Positions 17,305 through 26,836 of a stretch of DNA of 64,000 nt are shown here, one piece after another. Both the position numbers and the translations under genes were made by a program. A model generated the notes under the pieces. That model saw only the letters and a list, made by a program, of their open reading frames with translations. It had not been told where the DNA came from and searched no databases. This DNA comes from an uncultured Polaribacter sp. (GTDB lineage Bacteria; Bacteroidota; Bacteroidia; Flavobacteriales; Flavobacteriaceae), in assembly GCF_947503855.1 (NCBI RefSeq), contig NZ_CANNFF010000002.1, positions 186,001-250,000 on the forward strand. The letters are read 5' to 3'. Position 1 is the first letter of the stretch, and every line of letters begins with the position of its first letter.

Positions 17305-18603
17305 ATGATGAAAAAAATAATATATAGTTTGCTATTTTTCTTAGCAATACATACAGTTTCTGCACAACAAACCCCTGCAGACAAACAAACTAGAGCATTT
17401 TCTATTGAAGGCGCAACTGCACATTTAGGAAATGGAAAAGTAATAGAGAATTCGTTAATCATGTTTGATGGAGGTAAAATTACCTTTGTTGGAAGTGCAA
17501 TGATGAAAATTGCAAGAATGGGAACCATTATTAATGCCAATGGAAAACATGTATATCCTGGTTTTATAGCTGCAAACGCAAGTTTAGGTTTGGTAGAAAT
17601 AGATGCTGTAAAAGCAAGTGACGATGAGGATGAAATTGGTACTATGAATCCGCATATTAGAAGTTTGATAGCCTACAATGCAGAAAGCAAAGTCGTAGAA
17701 TCTATGCGACCTAATGGCGTTTTAATGGCACAAATTACACCTAGAGGTGGTATTATTTCTGGTACATCTTCTATTGTACAATTAGATGCTTGGAACTGGG
17801 AAGATGCTGCTATTAAAACTGATGATGGAATTCACATGAATTGGCCTTCTAGTTTTAAACGTGGCAGATGGTGGTTAGGAGAAGATCCTGCATTAAAACC
17901 AGATTCAAATTATGCTAAAAAAATAGATGAAATAAAGAGTTATTTAACAGATGCTAAAAATTATTTAGCAAGAAATCCAGATAAAAAACATTTACCATAT
18001 GAAGCAACTAAAAGCTTATTTAATGGTACTCAAAAGTTTTTTATACATGTAAATGGTCAAAAAGAAATTACAGATGCTATAACCATTTCTAAAGAATTAG
18101 GAATCAATAATATTGTAATTGTACATGCAGAAGGTGCAGAAAAAGTAGCAGATTTATTAGTAAAAAATAATATTCCTGTAATTTTAGAGAGACCTCATAG
18201 AAATCCAAATAGCGAAGATGATGCCTATGACAAAACCTATACCATAGCAAAAACACTTACAGACAAAGGTGTGTTGGTTAGTTTAGGTATGGAGGGGCAA
18301 ATGGAAAGAATGAATACTAGAAACCTCCCTTTTTACGCAGGTACATTTGCTGCATTTGGTTTAGACAAAGAAGAAGCTTTAAAACTAATTACATCGAATA
18401 CAGCAAAAATTTTAGGGATAGATGCTTTTGCAGGTACTTTAGAAGTTGGTAAAGATGCTACCCTATTTATTTCCGAAGGTGATGCTTTAGAAATGAGAGG
18501 AAACATAGTAAACAAAGCTTTTATACAAGGTAGAGATCTTAGTTTAGAAACGCACCAAACCAAACTTTGGAAACGTTATGCTAATAAGTATAAATCTAAA
18601 TAA
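17305..18603 (+). CDS. Secreted amidohydrolase-family protein, degenerate metal site
   Basis: A 432-residue exported protein (signal peptide KKIIYSLLFFLAIHTVSAQ) of the amidohydrolase superfamily. It resembles the first module of its upstream neighbour rather than the second: the usual GxxDxHxH is replaced by GFIAANASLGL. The C-terminal LITSNTAKILGIDAFAGTLEVGKDATL segment is typical. It starts 3 bp after the preceding stop, so the two proteins are made together and probably work as a pair. Catalytic activity is doubtful from the missing histidines. Confidence 0.85.
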   Translation: MMKKIIYSLLFFLAIHTVSAQQTPADKQTRAFSIEGATAHLGNGKVIENSLIMFDGGKITFVGSAMMKIARMGTIINANGKHVYPGFIAANASLGLVEIDAVKASDDEDEIGTMNPHIRSLIAYNAESKVVESMRPNGVLMAQITPRGGIISGTSSIVQLDAWNWEDAAIKTDDGIHMNWPSSFKRGRWWLGEDPALKPDSNYAKKIDEIKSYLTDAKNYLARNPDKKHLPYEATKSLFNGTQKFFIHVNGQKEITDAITISKELGINNIVIVHAEGAEKVADLLVKNNIPVILERPHRNPNSEDDAYDKTYTIAKTLTDKGVLVSLGMEGQMERMNTRNLPFYAGTFAAFGLDKEEALKLITSNTAKILGIDAFAGTLEVGKDATLFISEGDALEMRGNIVNKAFIQGRDLSLETHQTKLWKRYANKYKSK

Positions 18604-18621
18604 AGTATTTAATCAATTTAA

Positions 18622-18666
18622 AAAGGCTCCGCTTCCAGTAAAATGTAATTGCGAGCCTTCTTTTTC
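18622..18666 (+). terminator. Terminator after the amidohydrolase pair
   Basis: AAGGCTC(C)GC and GCGAGCCTT form a stem with one bulge, followed by a T-rich tract. It lies about 20 bp after the stop codon of the second amidohydrolase gene. Confidence 0.65.
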
Positions 18667-18745
18667 TTAGAAATTTTAATATGCAAATAATATATCTAAT
18701 AAATTAAATAAGTATTTATTAATTTTTACAATATCTATAATTAGG

Positions 18746-18753
18746 TATATTTG
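18746..18753 (+). promoter_or_regulatory. TATATTTG minus-7 box abutting the methyltransferase start
   Basis: TATATTTG ends six bases before the ATG at 18759, so the transcript would begin at or next to the start codon (leaderless). This supports ATG 18759 over the in-frame GTG and TTG just upstream, which overlap or touch the box. No clear TTG element is seen. Confidence 0.4.
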
Positions 18754-18758
18754 TGTTG

Positions 18759-19553
18759 ATGAAAGAAATTACCAGCAGCCAAAACCCTCTAGTTAAAAAT
18801 ATTCTAAAACTGCAAGAAAAAGCAAGAGAACGCAAAAAACAAGGGGTATTTATTATTGAAGGAAAACGTGAAATTTCATTAGCCATAGCTGCAGCATATC
18901 AATTTGAAACCTTATTGTTTTTAGAAGATTTAATTTCAGAAAATGAGGTTTTAGAACTGTTTCCAATAAACATCAATTGTATAAAAATTTCTACAGAAGT
19001 TTATCAAAAAATAGCTTACAGAAACTCTACAGAAGGCATTATTGCCATTGCAAAAACAAAAGATTTTTCTTTAGATAGTATTGTTTTTAAAAATGAAAAT
19101 CCGTTAGTTTTAGTTGCAGAAAGTATAGAAAAACCAGGTAATGTTGGCGCTATTTTAAGAACTGCAGATGCAGCCAATATAGATGCTGTACTTATTGCAA
19201 ATCCTAAGAGCGATGTTTACAACCCAAACATTATACGTTCTAGCGTAGGTTGTGTTTTTACCAATCAAGTTGCTGTAGGTACATCAGAAGAAATTATTAG
19301 TTTTTTAAAAAAGAACAATATTCATACTTATGCCACTACTTTGCAGAATTCAAACCCGTATTTTCAAGAAAATTATACAAAACCAACAGCCATTGTTGTA
19401 GGTACAGAAGCCACTGGTTTAACAACTATTTTTAGAGAACAAGCAACCCAAAACATAAACATACCTATGCAAGGTAAAATTGACTCTATGAATGTTTCAG
19501 TTGCAGCAGCCATTGTTTTGTTTGAAGCAAAAAGACAACGATTATTTAAATAA
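18759..19553 (+). CDS. TrmH/SpoU-family RNA 2'-O-methyltransferase
   Basis: A 264-residue SPOUT methyltransferase. The N-terminal substrate-binding domain (to about 105) opens SSQNPLVKNILKLQEKARER. The knotted catalytic domain has motif 1 EKPGNVGAILRTADA, motif 2 VVGTEATGL and motif 3 IPMQGKIDSMNVSVAAAI. These enzymes methylate ribose in rRNA or tRNA using S-adenosylmethionine. The layout resembles RlmB/TsnR-type 23S rRNA enzymes, but the target nucleotide is not decidable here. ATG 18759 was chosen because the upstream GTG overlaps a promoter box. Confidence 0.88.
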   Translation: MKEITSSQNPLVKNILKLQEKARERKKQGVFIIEGKREISLAIAAAYQFETLLFLEDLISENEVLELFPININCIKISTEVYQKIAYRNSTEGIIAIAKTKDFSLDSIVFKNENPLVLVAESIEKPGNVGAILRTADAANIDAVLIANPKSDVYNPNIIRSSVGCVFTNQVAVGTSEEIISFLKKNNIHTYATTLQNSNPYFQENYTKPTAIVVGTEATGLTTIFREQATQNINIPMQGKIDSMNVSVAAAIVLFEAKRQRLFK

Positions 19554-19579
19554 ACCATTATTTGTAAAACACTTGAGAT

Positions 19580-20323
19580 ATGAAATCATTAGGAATAGAT
19601 ATAGGTGGCTCTGGTATAAAAGCGGCTATTGTTAATACCAAAACAGGCGAATTATTATCTGAAAGACATAGAATACCTACACCAAAACCAGCTACACCAG
19701 AAGCAGTTGCTAAAGTTGTAAAACAAATGATTGTACATTTTAACTGGAAAAAAGAGGTTGGTTGTAGTTTTCCAACCACGCTTGTAGGTGGTAAATGCAT
19801 ACATTCTGGCAATTTAAGCGAAGAATGGCTAGGTGTAAAGGTAGATAAGTTGTTTAAAAAGCAATGTAAAATTCCTTTTTATGTAAGTAATGATGCAGAT
19901 TTAGCGGGTTTAGCAGAAGTTAGTTTAGGTGCTGCAAAAAAAGAAAAAGGGCTGGTGCTTGTAGTAACCATTGGTACAGGTATTGGTTCTGGTTTGTTTT
20001 ATAAAGGTAAATTAATTCCGAATTTAGAAGTAGGTAAAATGTTGCATACCAACGGAGAAATCATAGAATTATACACAGCTGATTCTGTTAGAAAAAGAGA
20101 AGACTTAACATTAGAAGAATGGGCCATTAGATTTGATTCTTTATTAGAATATATAAGATTGGTATTTACACCCAATTTAATTGTTTTGGGTGGCGGAATT
20201 AGTAAAAAATACAATAATTTTAAAAAATATTTAACCACAGATATACCCGTTAAAGCTGCAGAATTTAGAAACAATGCCGGTATTATTGGTGCAGCCATGT
20301 ACGCTAAAAAAATGAAGAAATAA
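19580..20323 (+). CDS. ROK-family polyphosphate glucokinase-like protein
   Basis: A 247-residue ROK-family sugar kinase. It has the phosphate-binding loop [10 protein letters not shown], the substrate segment [10 protein letters not shown], and [12 protein letters not shown]. Length and the motif order (NLEVG, then SVRKREDL) match the polyphosphate-glucose phosphotransferase (PpgK) group rather than ATP-glucokinases with the full ROK zinc-binding cysteine motif, which is absent here. It would make glucose-6-phosphate in the cytoplasm. The phosphoryl donor is inferred from family resemblance. It begins 26 bp after the methyltransferase. Confidence 0.78.
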   Translation: MKSLGIDIGGSGIKAAIVNTKTGELLSERHRIPTPKPATPEAVAKVVKQMIVHFNWKKEVGCSFPTTLVGGKCIHSGNLSEEWLGVKVDKLFKKQCKIPFYVSNDADLAGLAEVSLGAAKKEKGLVLVVTIGTGIGSGLFYKGKLIPNLEVGKMLHTNGEIIELYTADSVRKREDLTLEEWAIRFDSLLEYIRLVFTPNLIVLGGGISKKYNNFKKYLTTDIPVKAAEFRNNAGIIGAAMYAKKMKK

Positions 20324-20445
20324 TTAAAGAATGGAAGTTATAAAACGAAAGCTAACATTTACACATAACTTATAAAAAATCTATTTTGCAGAAAATAAAT
20401 AGTGTACTATACAACACTAACTGAATCAAATAACAAGTTAAAAAA

Positions 20446-21678
20446 ATGCAACCCACTACTCTATTTTATATTTTAATCGCAATTTTAATCATCAGTTTTG
20501 TTGTAGACAAAATTTTAGACAGCTTAAATGCCAAACATTTTAATGACAAAATACCTGCTGAATTAGCAGATGTGTATGATGAAGAAGCCTATAAAAAATC
20601 TCAAGCCTATAAAAAGGAAAATGCAAAATTTACGAACCTAACATCCACTTTTTCAATCTTATTAACTTTAGGGTTCTTTTTTCTTAATGGTTTTAAATAT
20701 GTAGATAATTTTGCGAGAAGTATCTCAGAAAACCCTATTGTAATAGCTTTAATTTTCTTTGGTATTATTATGATTGGGTCAGATATTCTAACCACACCTT
20801 TTTCTTACTATAAAACATTTGTTATCGAAGAAAAATTTGGTTTTAACAAATCCACCAAAAAAATATTTTGGTTAGATAAAATTAAAGGAATCTTTTTAAG
20901 TACAATATTAGGTGGTGGTGTTTTAGCGATTATCATCTGGTTTTATCAAACAACAGGAACTAATTTTTGGATTTATGCTTGGGTTTTAGTCGCTGTTTTT
21001 TCTTTATTTATGAATCTTTTTTATGCCAAATTAATAGTTCCCATATTTAACAAACAAACACCTTTAGAAGATGGCGAATTAAAATTTGCCATAGAAAAAT
21101 ACGCACAAACTGTAGGTTTTAAATTAGACAATATTTTTGTAATCGATGGTTCTAAACGTTCTACAAAAGCAAATGCCTATTTTTCTGGTTTTGGTTCTCA
21201 AAAAAGAATTACACTTTTTGATACACTTATAAACGATTTAGAAACCGATGAAATTGTAGCTGTTTTAGCTCATGAAGTGGGTCATTACAAGAAAAAACAT
21301 ATTGTTTTTAATCTTTTTACCTCTATCCTGCTTACTGGTTTTACCTTGTATTTGTTATCGTTATTTGTAAACTTACCTATATTTTCTGAAGCTATTGATA
21401 TAACTAAACCTAGTTTTCATGCAGGTTTAATTGTATTTGGTATTTTGTACTCTCCAATATCAGAAATTACAGGTTTTGTAATGAATTATATTTCTAGAAA
21501 ATTTGAGTACCAAGCAGATAATTTTGCAAAAAATACCTTTGCTGGCAAACCTTTAATTAGCTCTTTAAAAAAACTTTCTAAAAATAGCCTGAGTAATTTA
21601 ACCCCACATCCTGCTTATGTTTTCATGCATTATTCACATCCAACTTTGTTGGATAGAGTAAAAAATTTAGAAGAATAA
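20446..21678 (+). CDS. M48 (Ste24/CAAX protease 1-like) membrane metallopeptidase
   Basis: A 410-residue multi-pass membrane protease of the Ste24 group. The zinc site HEVGHYKKKH lies near residue 278, and the third ligand is in FEYQADNFA. Several membrane helices flank it, and the N-terminal third matches the Ste24 N-domain (FGFNKSTKK). Such proteases clear damaged or mis-inserted membrane proteins in bacteria. It has its own start context 122 bp after the kinase gene. Confidence 0.92.
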   Translation: MQPTTLFYILIAILIISFVVDKILDSLNAKHFNDKIPAELADVYDEEAYKKSQAYKKENAKFTNLTSTFSILLTLGFFFLNGFKYVDNFARSISENPIVIALIFFGIIMIGSDILTTPFSYYKTFVIEEKFGFNKSTKKIFWLDKIKGIFLSTILGGGVLAIIIWFYQTTGTNFWIYAWVLVAVFSLFMNLFYAKLIVPIFNKQTPLEDGELKFAIEKYAQTVGFKLDNIFVIDGSKRSTKANAYFSGFGSQKRITLFDTLINDLETDEIVAVLAHEVGHYKKKHIVFNLFTSILLTGFTLYLLSLFVNLPIFSEAIDITKPSFHAGLIVFGILYSPISEITGFVMNYISRKFEYQADNFAKNTFAGKPLISSLKKLSKNSLSNLTPHPAYVFMHYSHPTLLDRVKNLEE

Positions 21679-21781
21679 TAACATCAAATTTTTAAAAATT
21701 TAGACTTTAATTTTCTTGCTTGTTCAAATACTTATTGCTAAATTCACTTTAGATTTTTAAACACAAATCTTACAGTTATTT

Positions 21782-24004
21782 ATGGCATATTTAGCAACCA
21801 TTGAAGAAGAAAATAAGGAAATAGCAAATCGGTATAAAGATTTGCTAAAAGGAACTTATGAGGTGCTTTCTAAAGAAGATAAAGAGCTGATTAGAAAGGC
21901 TTTCGAGATTGCTGTAGACGCACATTCTAAACAACGTAGAAAAACAGGCGAGCCTTATATTTTTCACCCCATTGCTGTAGCAAAAATTGTAGCTTTAGAA
22001 ATTGGTTTAGGTGCAACCTCTATTGCAGCAGCATTGTTGCATGATGTTGTAGAAGATACAGAGTACACCTTAGATGATATGGAGCAGCTATTTGGTGAAA
22101 CTATTGCAAGAATTGTAAATGGACTCACCAAAATTTCTCGTTTAAACAAAGAACAAGACGCCTCTATACAAGCAGAAAATTTTAGAAAAATGCTATTAAC
22201 ATTAAATGATGATGTTAGAGTCATTTTAATAAAAATTGCAGACCGATTGCACAACATGCAAACTATGGATGCAATGCCTGCATACAAACAAGTAAAAATA
22301 GCCTCAGAAACCCTTTATATTTATGCACCTTTAGCACACAGACTAGGACTGTATAATATTAAAACAGAATTAGAAGACTTAGGTTTAAAATACACAGAAC
22401 CAGAGGTTTTTAATGATATTGTTGCAAAAATTAAAGAGAGTAAAGAAGATCAACAAAAATATTTAGAAACCTTTGCAGATAGATTAAAAGAGGGCTTAGA
22501 TAAAGAAAATTTTGATTATGACATAAAAGGACGTTTCAAGTCCATTTATTCTATTCGCAAAAAAATGCGAAAACAAAATGTAACTTTTGATGAGGTTTAT
22601 GACAAATTTGCCATTAGAATTATATTTACACCTACCTCTAAAGACGAAAAATTTGATGCCTGGAAAATCTATTCGATAGTTACAGATTATTTTAAGCCCA
22701 ACCCTGTTCGTTTAAGAGATTGGATTTCGCAACCCAAATCTACAGGTTACGAAGCTTTGCACATTACAGTGGTAGGCCCTGATGCAAAATGGGTAGAAGT
22801 ACAAATTCGTTCTAATAGAATGAATGAAATTGCAGAAAAAGGCTATGCAGCACATTTTAAATACAAACAAGGAAACACCAACGAAAGTGGTTTAGAAACA
22901 TGGTTAAATAGATTAAAAGAATCGCTAGAAAACCAAAGTTTAAATGCAGTTGATTTTGTAGAAGAATTTAAACTAAACTTATATGCTAAAGAAATTTATG
23001 TTTTTACACCTAAAGGTGAATTAAAATCGTTACCAAAAGATGCGTCTGCATTAGATTTTGCCTTTTCTATACATACAGATGTAGGTTTAAAATGTAGAGG
23101 CGCAAAAGTAAATGGCAAGTTAGTGCCTTTAAGTTACACTTTAAAAAGTGGAGATCAAATAGAGGTAATTACAAGCGCTTCTAACAAACCCAATGCTAGA
23201 TGGTTAGATTTTGTAATAACAGCAAGGGCAAAAACAAAAATTAGAGCTGCTTTAAAAGATGAAGAAAAACAAATTGCCGAAGAAGGAAAAGCAATTTTAA
23301 CTAGAAAATTACGTCATTTAAAAATACCGTTTACCGAAAAAACAACGAACGAACTTGTCAATTTCTTTAAACTTAGAACTAGTTTCGATTTGTTTTTTAG
23401 AATTGGTAATGGTTCTATAGACAATACACAATTAAAAGCATTTGTTACACAGAGAAATAGTACTATTTTAAATTTCTTTAAAACCAAGTTAAGAAGAAAA
23501 AATACCACCAATAAAGAACTTATAGATACTGAAGAAGTAACTAATAAATTTGATGCGCTTGTTTTTGGTAAAGAAGAAGAAATATTAGACTACAAACTCT
23601 CTAAATGTTGTAATCCAATACCAGGAGATACCGTTTTTGGTTTTTTAACTATAAATGAAGGGATTAAAGTGCATAAAAAAAACTGTCCAAACGCAATTTC
23701 TTTACAATCTAACTATGCTTACAGAATTATGCTAGCAAAATGGATAGATTCTACCAAGCAAGATTTTAAAGCAATTTTACATATAAATGGTGTCGATAAT
23801 AAAGGGATCGTAAATAATGTAACCCGAATAATTTCTAACAATATGGGCGTATTTATTAACAGTATTAATATTGCTGGAGACAATGGTGTGTTTGATGGAA
23901 AAATAAGCTTAAGCGTTAAAAACAGTGCACAGTTGAATAAATTAACAAAAAGTCTGCAAAAAATTGAAGGTGTTAAAAATGTAGAACGTGTTAATACTTT
24001 GTAA
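21782..24004 (+). CDS. Bifunctional (p)ppGpp synthetase/hydrolase
   Basis: A 740-residue RelA/SpoT-homologue. The HD hydrolase domain (about 45-200) has its metal residues (FHPIAVA and LLHDVVEDT). The synthetase domain (about 240-360) has KSTGYEALHITVVGP and EVQIRS. These are followed by TGS (VFTPKGELKSLPKDASALDF), a conserved cysteine region (SKCCNPIPGD) and a C-terminal ACT domain. All parts look intact, so it should both make and degrade the stringent-response alarmone. It is upstream of the Fur-like gene and purA, which links nucleotide and stress physiology. Confidence 0.93.
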   Translation: MAYLATIEEENKEIANRYKDLLKGTYEVLSKEDKELIRKAFEIAVDAHSKQRRKTGEPYIFHPIAVAKIVALEIGLGATSIAAALLHDVVEDTEYTLDDMEQLFGETIARIVNGLTKISRLNKEQDASIQAENFRKMLLTLNDDVRVILIKIADRLHNMQTMDAMPAYKQVKIASETLYIYAPLAHRLGLYNIKTELEDLGLKYTEPEVFNDIVAKIKESKEDQQKYLETFADRLKEGLDKENFDYDIKGRFKSIYSIRKKMRKQNVTFDEVYDKFAIRIIFTPTSKDEKFDAWKIYSIVTDYFKPNPVRLRDWISQPKSTGYEALHITVVGPDAKWVEVQIRSNRMNEIAEKGYAAHFKYKQGNTNESGLETWLNRLKESLENQSLNAVDFVEEFKLNLYAKEIYVFTPKGELKSLPKDASALDFAFSIHTDVGLKCRGAKVNGKLVPLSYTLKSGDQIEVITSASNKPNARWLDFVITARAKTKIRAALKDEEKQIAEEGKAILTRKLRHLKIPFTEKTTNELVNFFKLRTSFDLFFRIGNGSIDNTQLKAFVTQRNSTILNFFKTKLRRKNTTNKELIDTEEVTNKFDALVFGKEEEILDYKLSKCCNPIPGDTVFGFLTINEGIKVHKKNCPNAISLQSNYAYRIMLAKWIDSTKQDFKAILHINGVDNKGIVNNVTRIISNNMGVFINSINIAGDNGVFDGKISLSVKNSAQLNKLTKSLQKIEGVKNVERVNTL

Positions 24005-24045
24005 ATATCATTTTCAAAAAAAAGTATTTTATAAAGAAATAACTG

Positions 24046-24053
24046 TAAATTTG
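24046..24053 (+). promoter_or_regulatory. TAAATTTG minus-7 box before the Fur-like gene
   Basis: TAAATTTG matches TAnnTTTG and predicts a start near 24059, about 18 bases before the ATG at 24077. The minus-33 region is AT-rich without a clear TTG. Confidence 0.4.
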
Positions 24054-24076
24054 TCTTTTCGTAAAATTTTAAGAAA

Positions 24077-24523
24077 ATGAATAATTCTCTTGAAAATCAA
24101 GAAGTAGTAAAAAAAGTATTTACATCCTATTTAGAAGAAAATAAGCACAGAAAAACACCTGAGCGTTATGCTATTCTTCAAGAAATTTATGATGCAGATG
24201 AACATTTTGATATAGAATCTCTTTATATTAAAATGAAAAATAAAAATTATAGAGTTAGCAGAGCTACGCTTTACAACACCATTGATATTTTATTAAATTG
24301 TGGTTTGGTTAGAAAACACCAATTTGATGGACAATCGATGGCTCGTTATGAAAAAAGTTACTTCGATAAAAATCACGACCACGTAATTTTTACAGACTCT
24401 GGAGATGTTAAAGAATTTTGCGATCCAAGAATACAAATTATTAAAAAAACCATAGAAGAAATTTTTGATATTGATATTCATAATCATTCACTTTACTTTT
24501 ACGGGACAAAAAAGAAAAAATAA
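24077..24523 (+). CDS. Fur-family transcriptional regulator lacking both CxxC pairs
   Basis: A 148-residue Fur-superfamily protein. The winged HTH (about 15-85) has [13 protein letters not shown] and [18 protein letters not shown]. The dimerisation part keeps histidines and acidic residues ([16 protein letters not shown]), but the usual structural-zinc CxxC pairs are absent: DSGDVKEFC stands where C-x-x-C-G would be. Such proteins still bind regulatory metal. The metal and regulon (iron, peroxide or zinc) cannot be told. It sits between spoT and purA, an arrangement I recall as common in Flavobacteriaceae. Confidence 0.85.
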   Translation: MNNSLENQEVVKKVFTSYLEENKHRKTPERYAILQEIYDADEHFDIESLYIKMKNKNYRVSRATLYNTIDILLNCGLVRKHQFDGQSMARYEKSYFDKNHDHVIFTDSGDVKEFCDPRIQIIKKTIEEIFDIDIHNHSLYFYGTKKKK

Positions 24524-24595
24524 CAACATTCTGTTGGTATTTTGCCAATAAACTAAAAACAATACAACAAAACAAACAACAAATTAACACAACTA

Positions 24596-25867
24596 ATGGC
24601 TGTAGATTTATTACTAGGATTACAATGGGGAGACGAAGGAAAAGGAAAAATTGTAGACGTATTAACTAAAAATTATGATATCATTGCGCGTTTTCAAGGA
24701 GGGCCAAATGCAGGACATACTTTAATTTTTGATGGCGCAAAACACGTTTTACACACAATCCCTTCAGGTATTTTTCACAAAACAGCATTAAATGTTGTAG
24801 GGAATGGTGTTGTTATTGACCCTGTAATTTTTAAAAAAGAATTAGAAAATCTAGACAAACACAATATAGATTATACTTCTAAATTATTAATCTCTAGAAA
24901 AGCACATTTAATTTTACCTACACATAGATTGTTAGATGCGGCATCAGAAACTTCAAAGGGTAAAGCTAAAATTGGTTCTACTTTAAAAGGTATTGGCCCA
25001 ACTTATATGGATAAAACTGGCAGAAACGGTATGCGAGTTGGAGATTTAGAATTAGAAAACTGGAAAGAAAAATACGATGCGCTTACAGAAAAGCATATTA
25101 AAATGTTAAAGTTTTTTGATGTTCAAATAGAATATGACTTAAAAGAATTAGAAGCAGAATTCTGTAAAGGAATTGACAAGCTTAAAACCTTAGCGTTTAT
25201 AGATAGCGAAGAATTTTTAAACCAAGCAATTAAGGATAAAAAAACAATTTTAGCAGAAGGCGCTCAAGGTTCTTTATTAGATATCGATTTTGGTACCTAT
25301 CCTTTTGTAACATCATCTAATACAACTGCTGCTGGAGCTTGTACAGGTTTGGGTGTAGCACCTAATAGAATTGGCGAAGTTTTTGGTATTTTTAAAGCGT
25401 ATACCACTAGAGTGGGGTCTGGTCCTTTTCCTACAGAATTGTTTGATGATGAAGGAGCAACTATGGCAAAAGTTGGGCACGAATTTGGAGCAACAACTGG
25501 TAGACCAAGAAGATGTGGTTGGTTAGATTTAGTAGCTTTAAAATATGCTGTAGATGTAAATGGTGTAACACAATTAATGATGATGAAAGGTGATGTACTT
25601 TCTGGTTTTGATACTTTAAAAGTATGTACATCATACAATTATAAAGGTAAAGAAATTGCTCACTTACCATACAATATAGAACCAGAAAATATTTCTGTAA
25701 ATTATACTGAATTTAAAGGTTGGACAGAAGATTTAACAAAAATGACTTCTGCAAATCAATTGCCTAAAAACTTACTAGAGTATGTTGCTTTTATAGAAAA
25801 AGAAACAGGCGTACCTGTAAAAATAGTTTCTGTAGGTCCAGATAGAAAACAAACTATAGAAAGATAA
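24596..25867 (+). CDS. purA: Adenylosuccinate synthetase
   Basis: A 423-residue PurA. The GTP-binding loop GLQWGDEGKGKIVD at the N-terminus, catalytic GPNAGHT, the IGSTLKGIGP(T)Y region and GATTGRPRRCGWLD are all intact. It couples IMP and aspartate with GTP hydrolysis to adenylosuccinate, the first committed step to AMP. It follows the Fur-like gene by 72 bp and ends at a strong terminator. Confidence 0.97.
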   Translation: MAVDLLLGLQWGDEGKGKIVDVLTKNYDIIARFQGGPNAGHTLIFDGAKHVLHTIPSGIFHKTALNVVGNGVVIDPVIFKKELENLDKHNIDYTSKLLISRKAHLILPTHRLLDAASETSKGKAKIGSTLKGIGPTYMDKTGRNGMRVGDLELENWKEKYDALTEKHIKMLKFFDVQIEYDLKELEAEFCKGIDKLKTLAFIDSEEFLNQAIKDKKTILAEGAQGSLLDIDFGTYPFVTSSNTTAAGACTGLGVAPNRIGEVFGIFKAYTTRVGSGPFPTELFDDEGATMAKVGHEFGATTGRPRRCGWLDLVALKYAVDVNGVTQLMMMKGDVLSGFDTLKVCTSYNYKGKEIAHLPYNIEPENISVNYTEFKGWTEDLTKMTSANQLPKNLLEYVAFIEKETGVPVKIVSVGPDRKQTIER

Positions 25868-25888
25868 TACATTTTACTTTTTATAAGA

Positions 25889-25925
25889 AAAAGCCTTATT
25901 TCTAATTAAGAATAAGGCTTTTTTG
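25889..25925 (+). terminator. Rho-independent terminator after purA
   Basis: AAAAGCCTTATT and AATAAGGCTT pair around a 10-base loop and are followed by a T run. It lies about 22 bp after the purA stop codon. Confidence 0.85.
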
Positions 25926-26034
25926 TGTTGTCTAAAATTAGTTTTCATCTATTTTAAAATTTAATTGAAGTACTGATAAAAGTCATATTTACTGCCGTTT
26001 ATTTCATCGAAATTTGTAGAAAATTAAATGATAC

Positions 26035-26772
26035 ATGAAACGTTTTGAAAATAAGCTAATTGCAGATATTGTTTTAAATAACATCAATACGTCTAAAGTA
26101 TTTAAAGAGTTTAATATAGACTATTGTATAGAAGGGAATAAAAACTTTTTAACAGTTTGCGAGCATAAAAATATAGATAGTAAAAAAATCATAAATAAAT
26201 TAGTAGCTGCACATAAAGATGTTTATTATTTACAAAACTACAATTCTTGGAAATTAGATTTTTTAATTGAATTCCTATCAGAAATTCATCACAATTATAA
26301 AGAAGAAAACATATTAATACTAAAACAATATAGTAAAAAAGTAGCTGATTTATATAGTAAACAATATCCTGAATTATTAGAAGTTAACAACTTAATACAA
26401 GTTGTTTCAGAAGAAATTTTAGAACATATGAAAAACGAGGAAACCATCTTGTTTCCTTACTTAAATGAGTTATTAAAACTCGAGAATGCTTCCTCTACTT
26501 CTAAATATAATTCTTCAAAAAAACTAAAAATTATAGATAGTTTTGAAGACGAGCACTATAAAATTCGTAAGACATTTCAAAAAATAGCAACACTTACCAA
26601 TTACTATATTCTACCAGAAAACATATGCAACTCATTTAAACTTTTATATATAAAATTAAAGAATTTTGATGATCGATTGCAAGAGCATATCCATATAGAA
26701 AATAATATTCTTTTTCCGAAAGCAAAAAAACTACAGTTCAAAGTATTTAGCAAAAAAAAAGAATATAGCTAG
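26035..26772 (+). CDS. ric: RIC-family di-iron iron-sulfur cluster repair protein (ScdA/YtfE-like)
   Basis: A 245-residue protein. The N-terminal ScdA_N-like domain (about 5-65; the key cysteine is in DYCIEG) is followed by a hemerythrin-like four-helix bundle with metal ligands in EIHHNYKEE, EHMKNEETILFPY, EDEHYKI and EHIHIENNILFP. RIC proteins restore nitric-oxide or peroxide-damaged Fe-S clusters, using a non-haem di-iron centre. It probably acts in the cytoplasm and has its own transcript after the purA terminator. An NO-responsive promoter site was not recognised. Confidence 0.88.
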   Translation: MKRFENKLIADIVLNNINTSKVFKEFNIDYCIEGNKNFLTVCEHKNIDSKKIINKLVAAHKDVYYLQNYNSWKLDFLIEFLSEIHHNYKEENILILKQYSKKVADLYSKQYPELLEVNNLIQVVSEEILEHMKNEETILFPYLNELLKLENASSTSKYNSSKKLKIIDSFEDEHYKIRKTFQKIATLTNYYILPENICNSFKLLYIKLKNFDDRLQEHIHIENNILFPKAKKLQFKVFSKKKEYS

Positions 26773-26794
26773 AATTTTACTCTTCTTTAATAGT

Positions 26795-26820
26795 TTGCCA
26801 TTTTCTTTTCATTATTTTTG
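26795..26820 (+). promoter_or_regulatory. Possible promoter TTG-N15-TATTTTTG before the OstA-like gene
   Basis: TTG at 26795-26797 and TATTTTTG at 26813-26820 resemble the Bacteroidetes promoter, though the 15-bp spacer is short. It predicts a transcript start near 26826, which excludes the longest possible reading frame and points to the TTG at 26837 as start codon. Confidence 0.35.
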
Positions 26821-26836
26821 CGTAAAATCGTTTATT

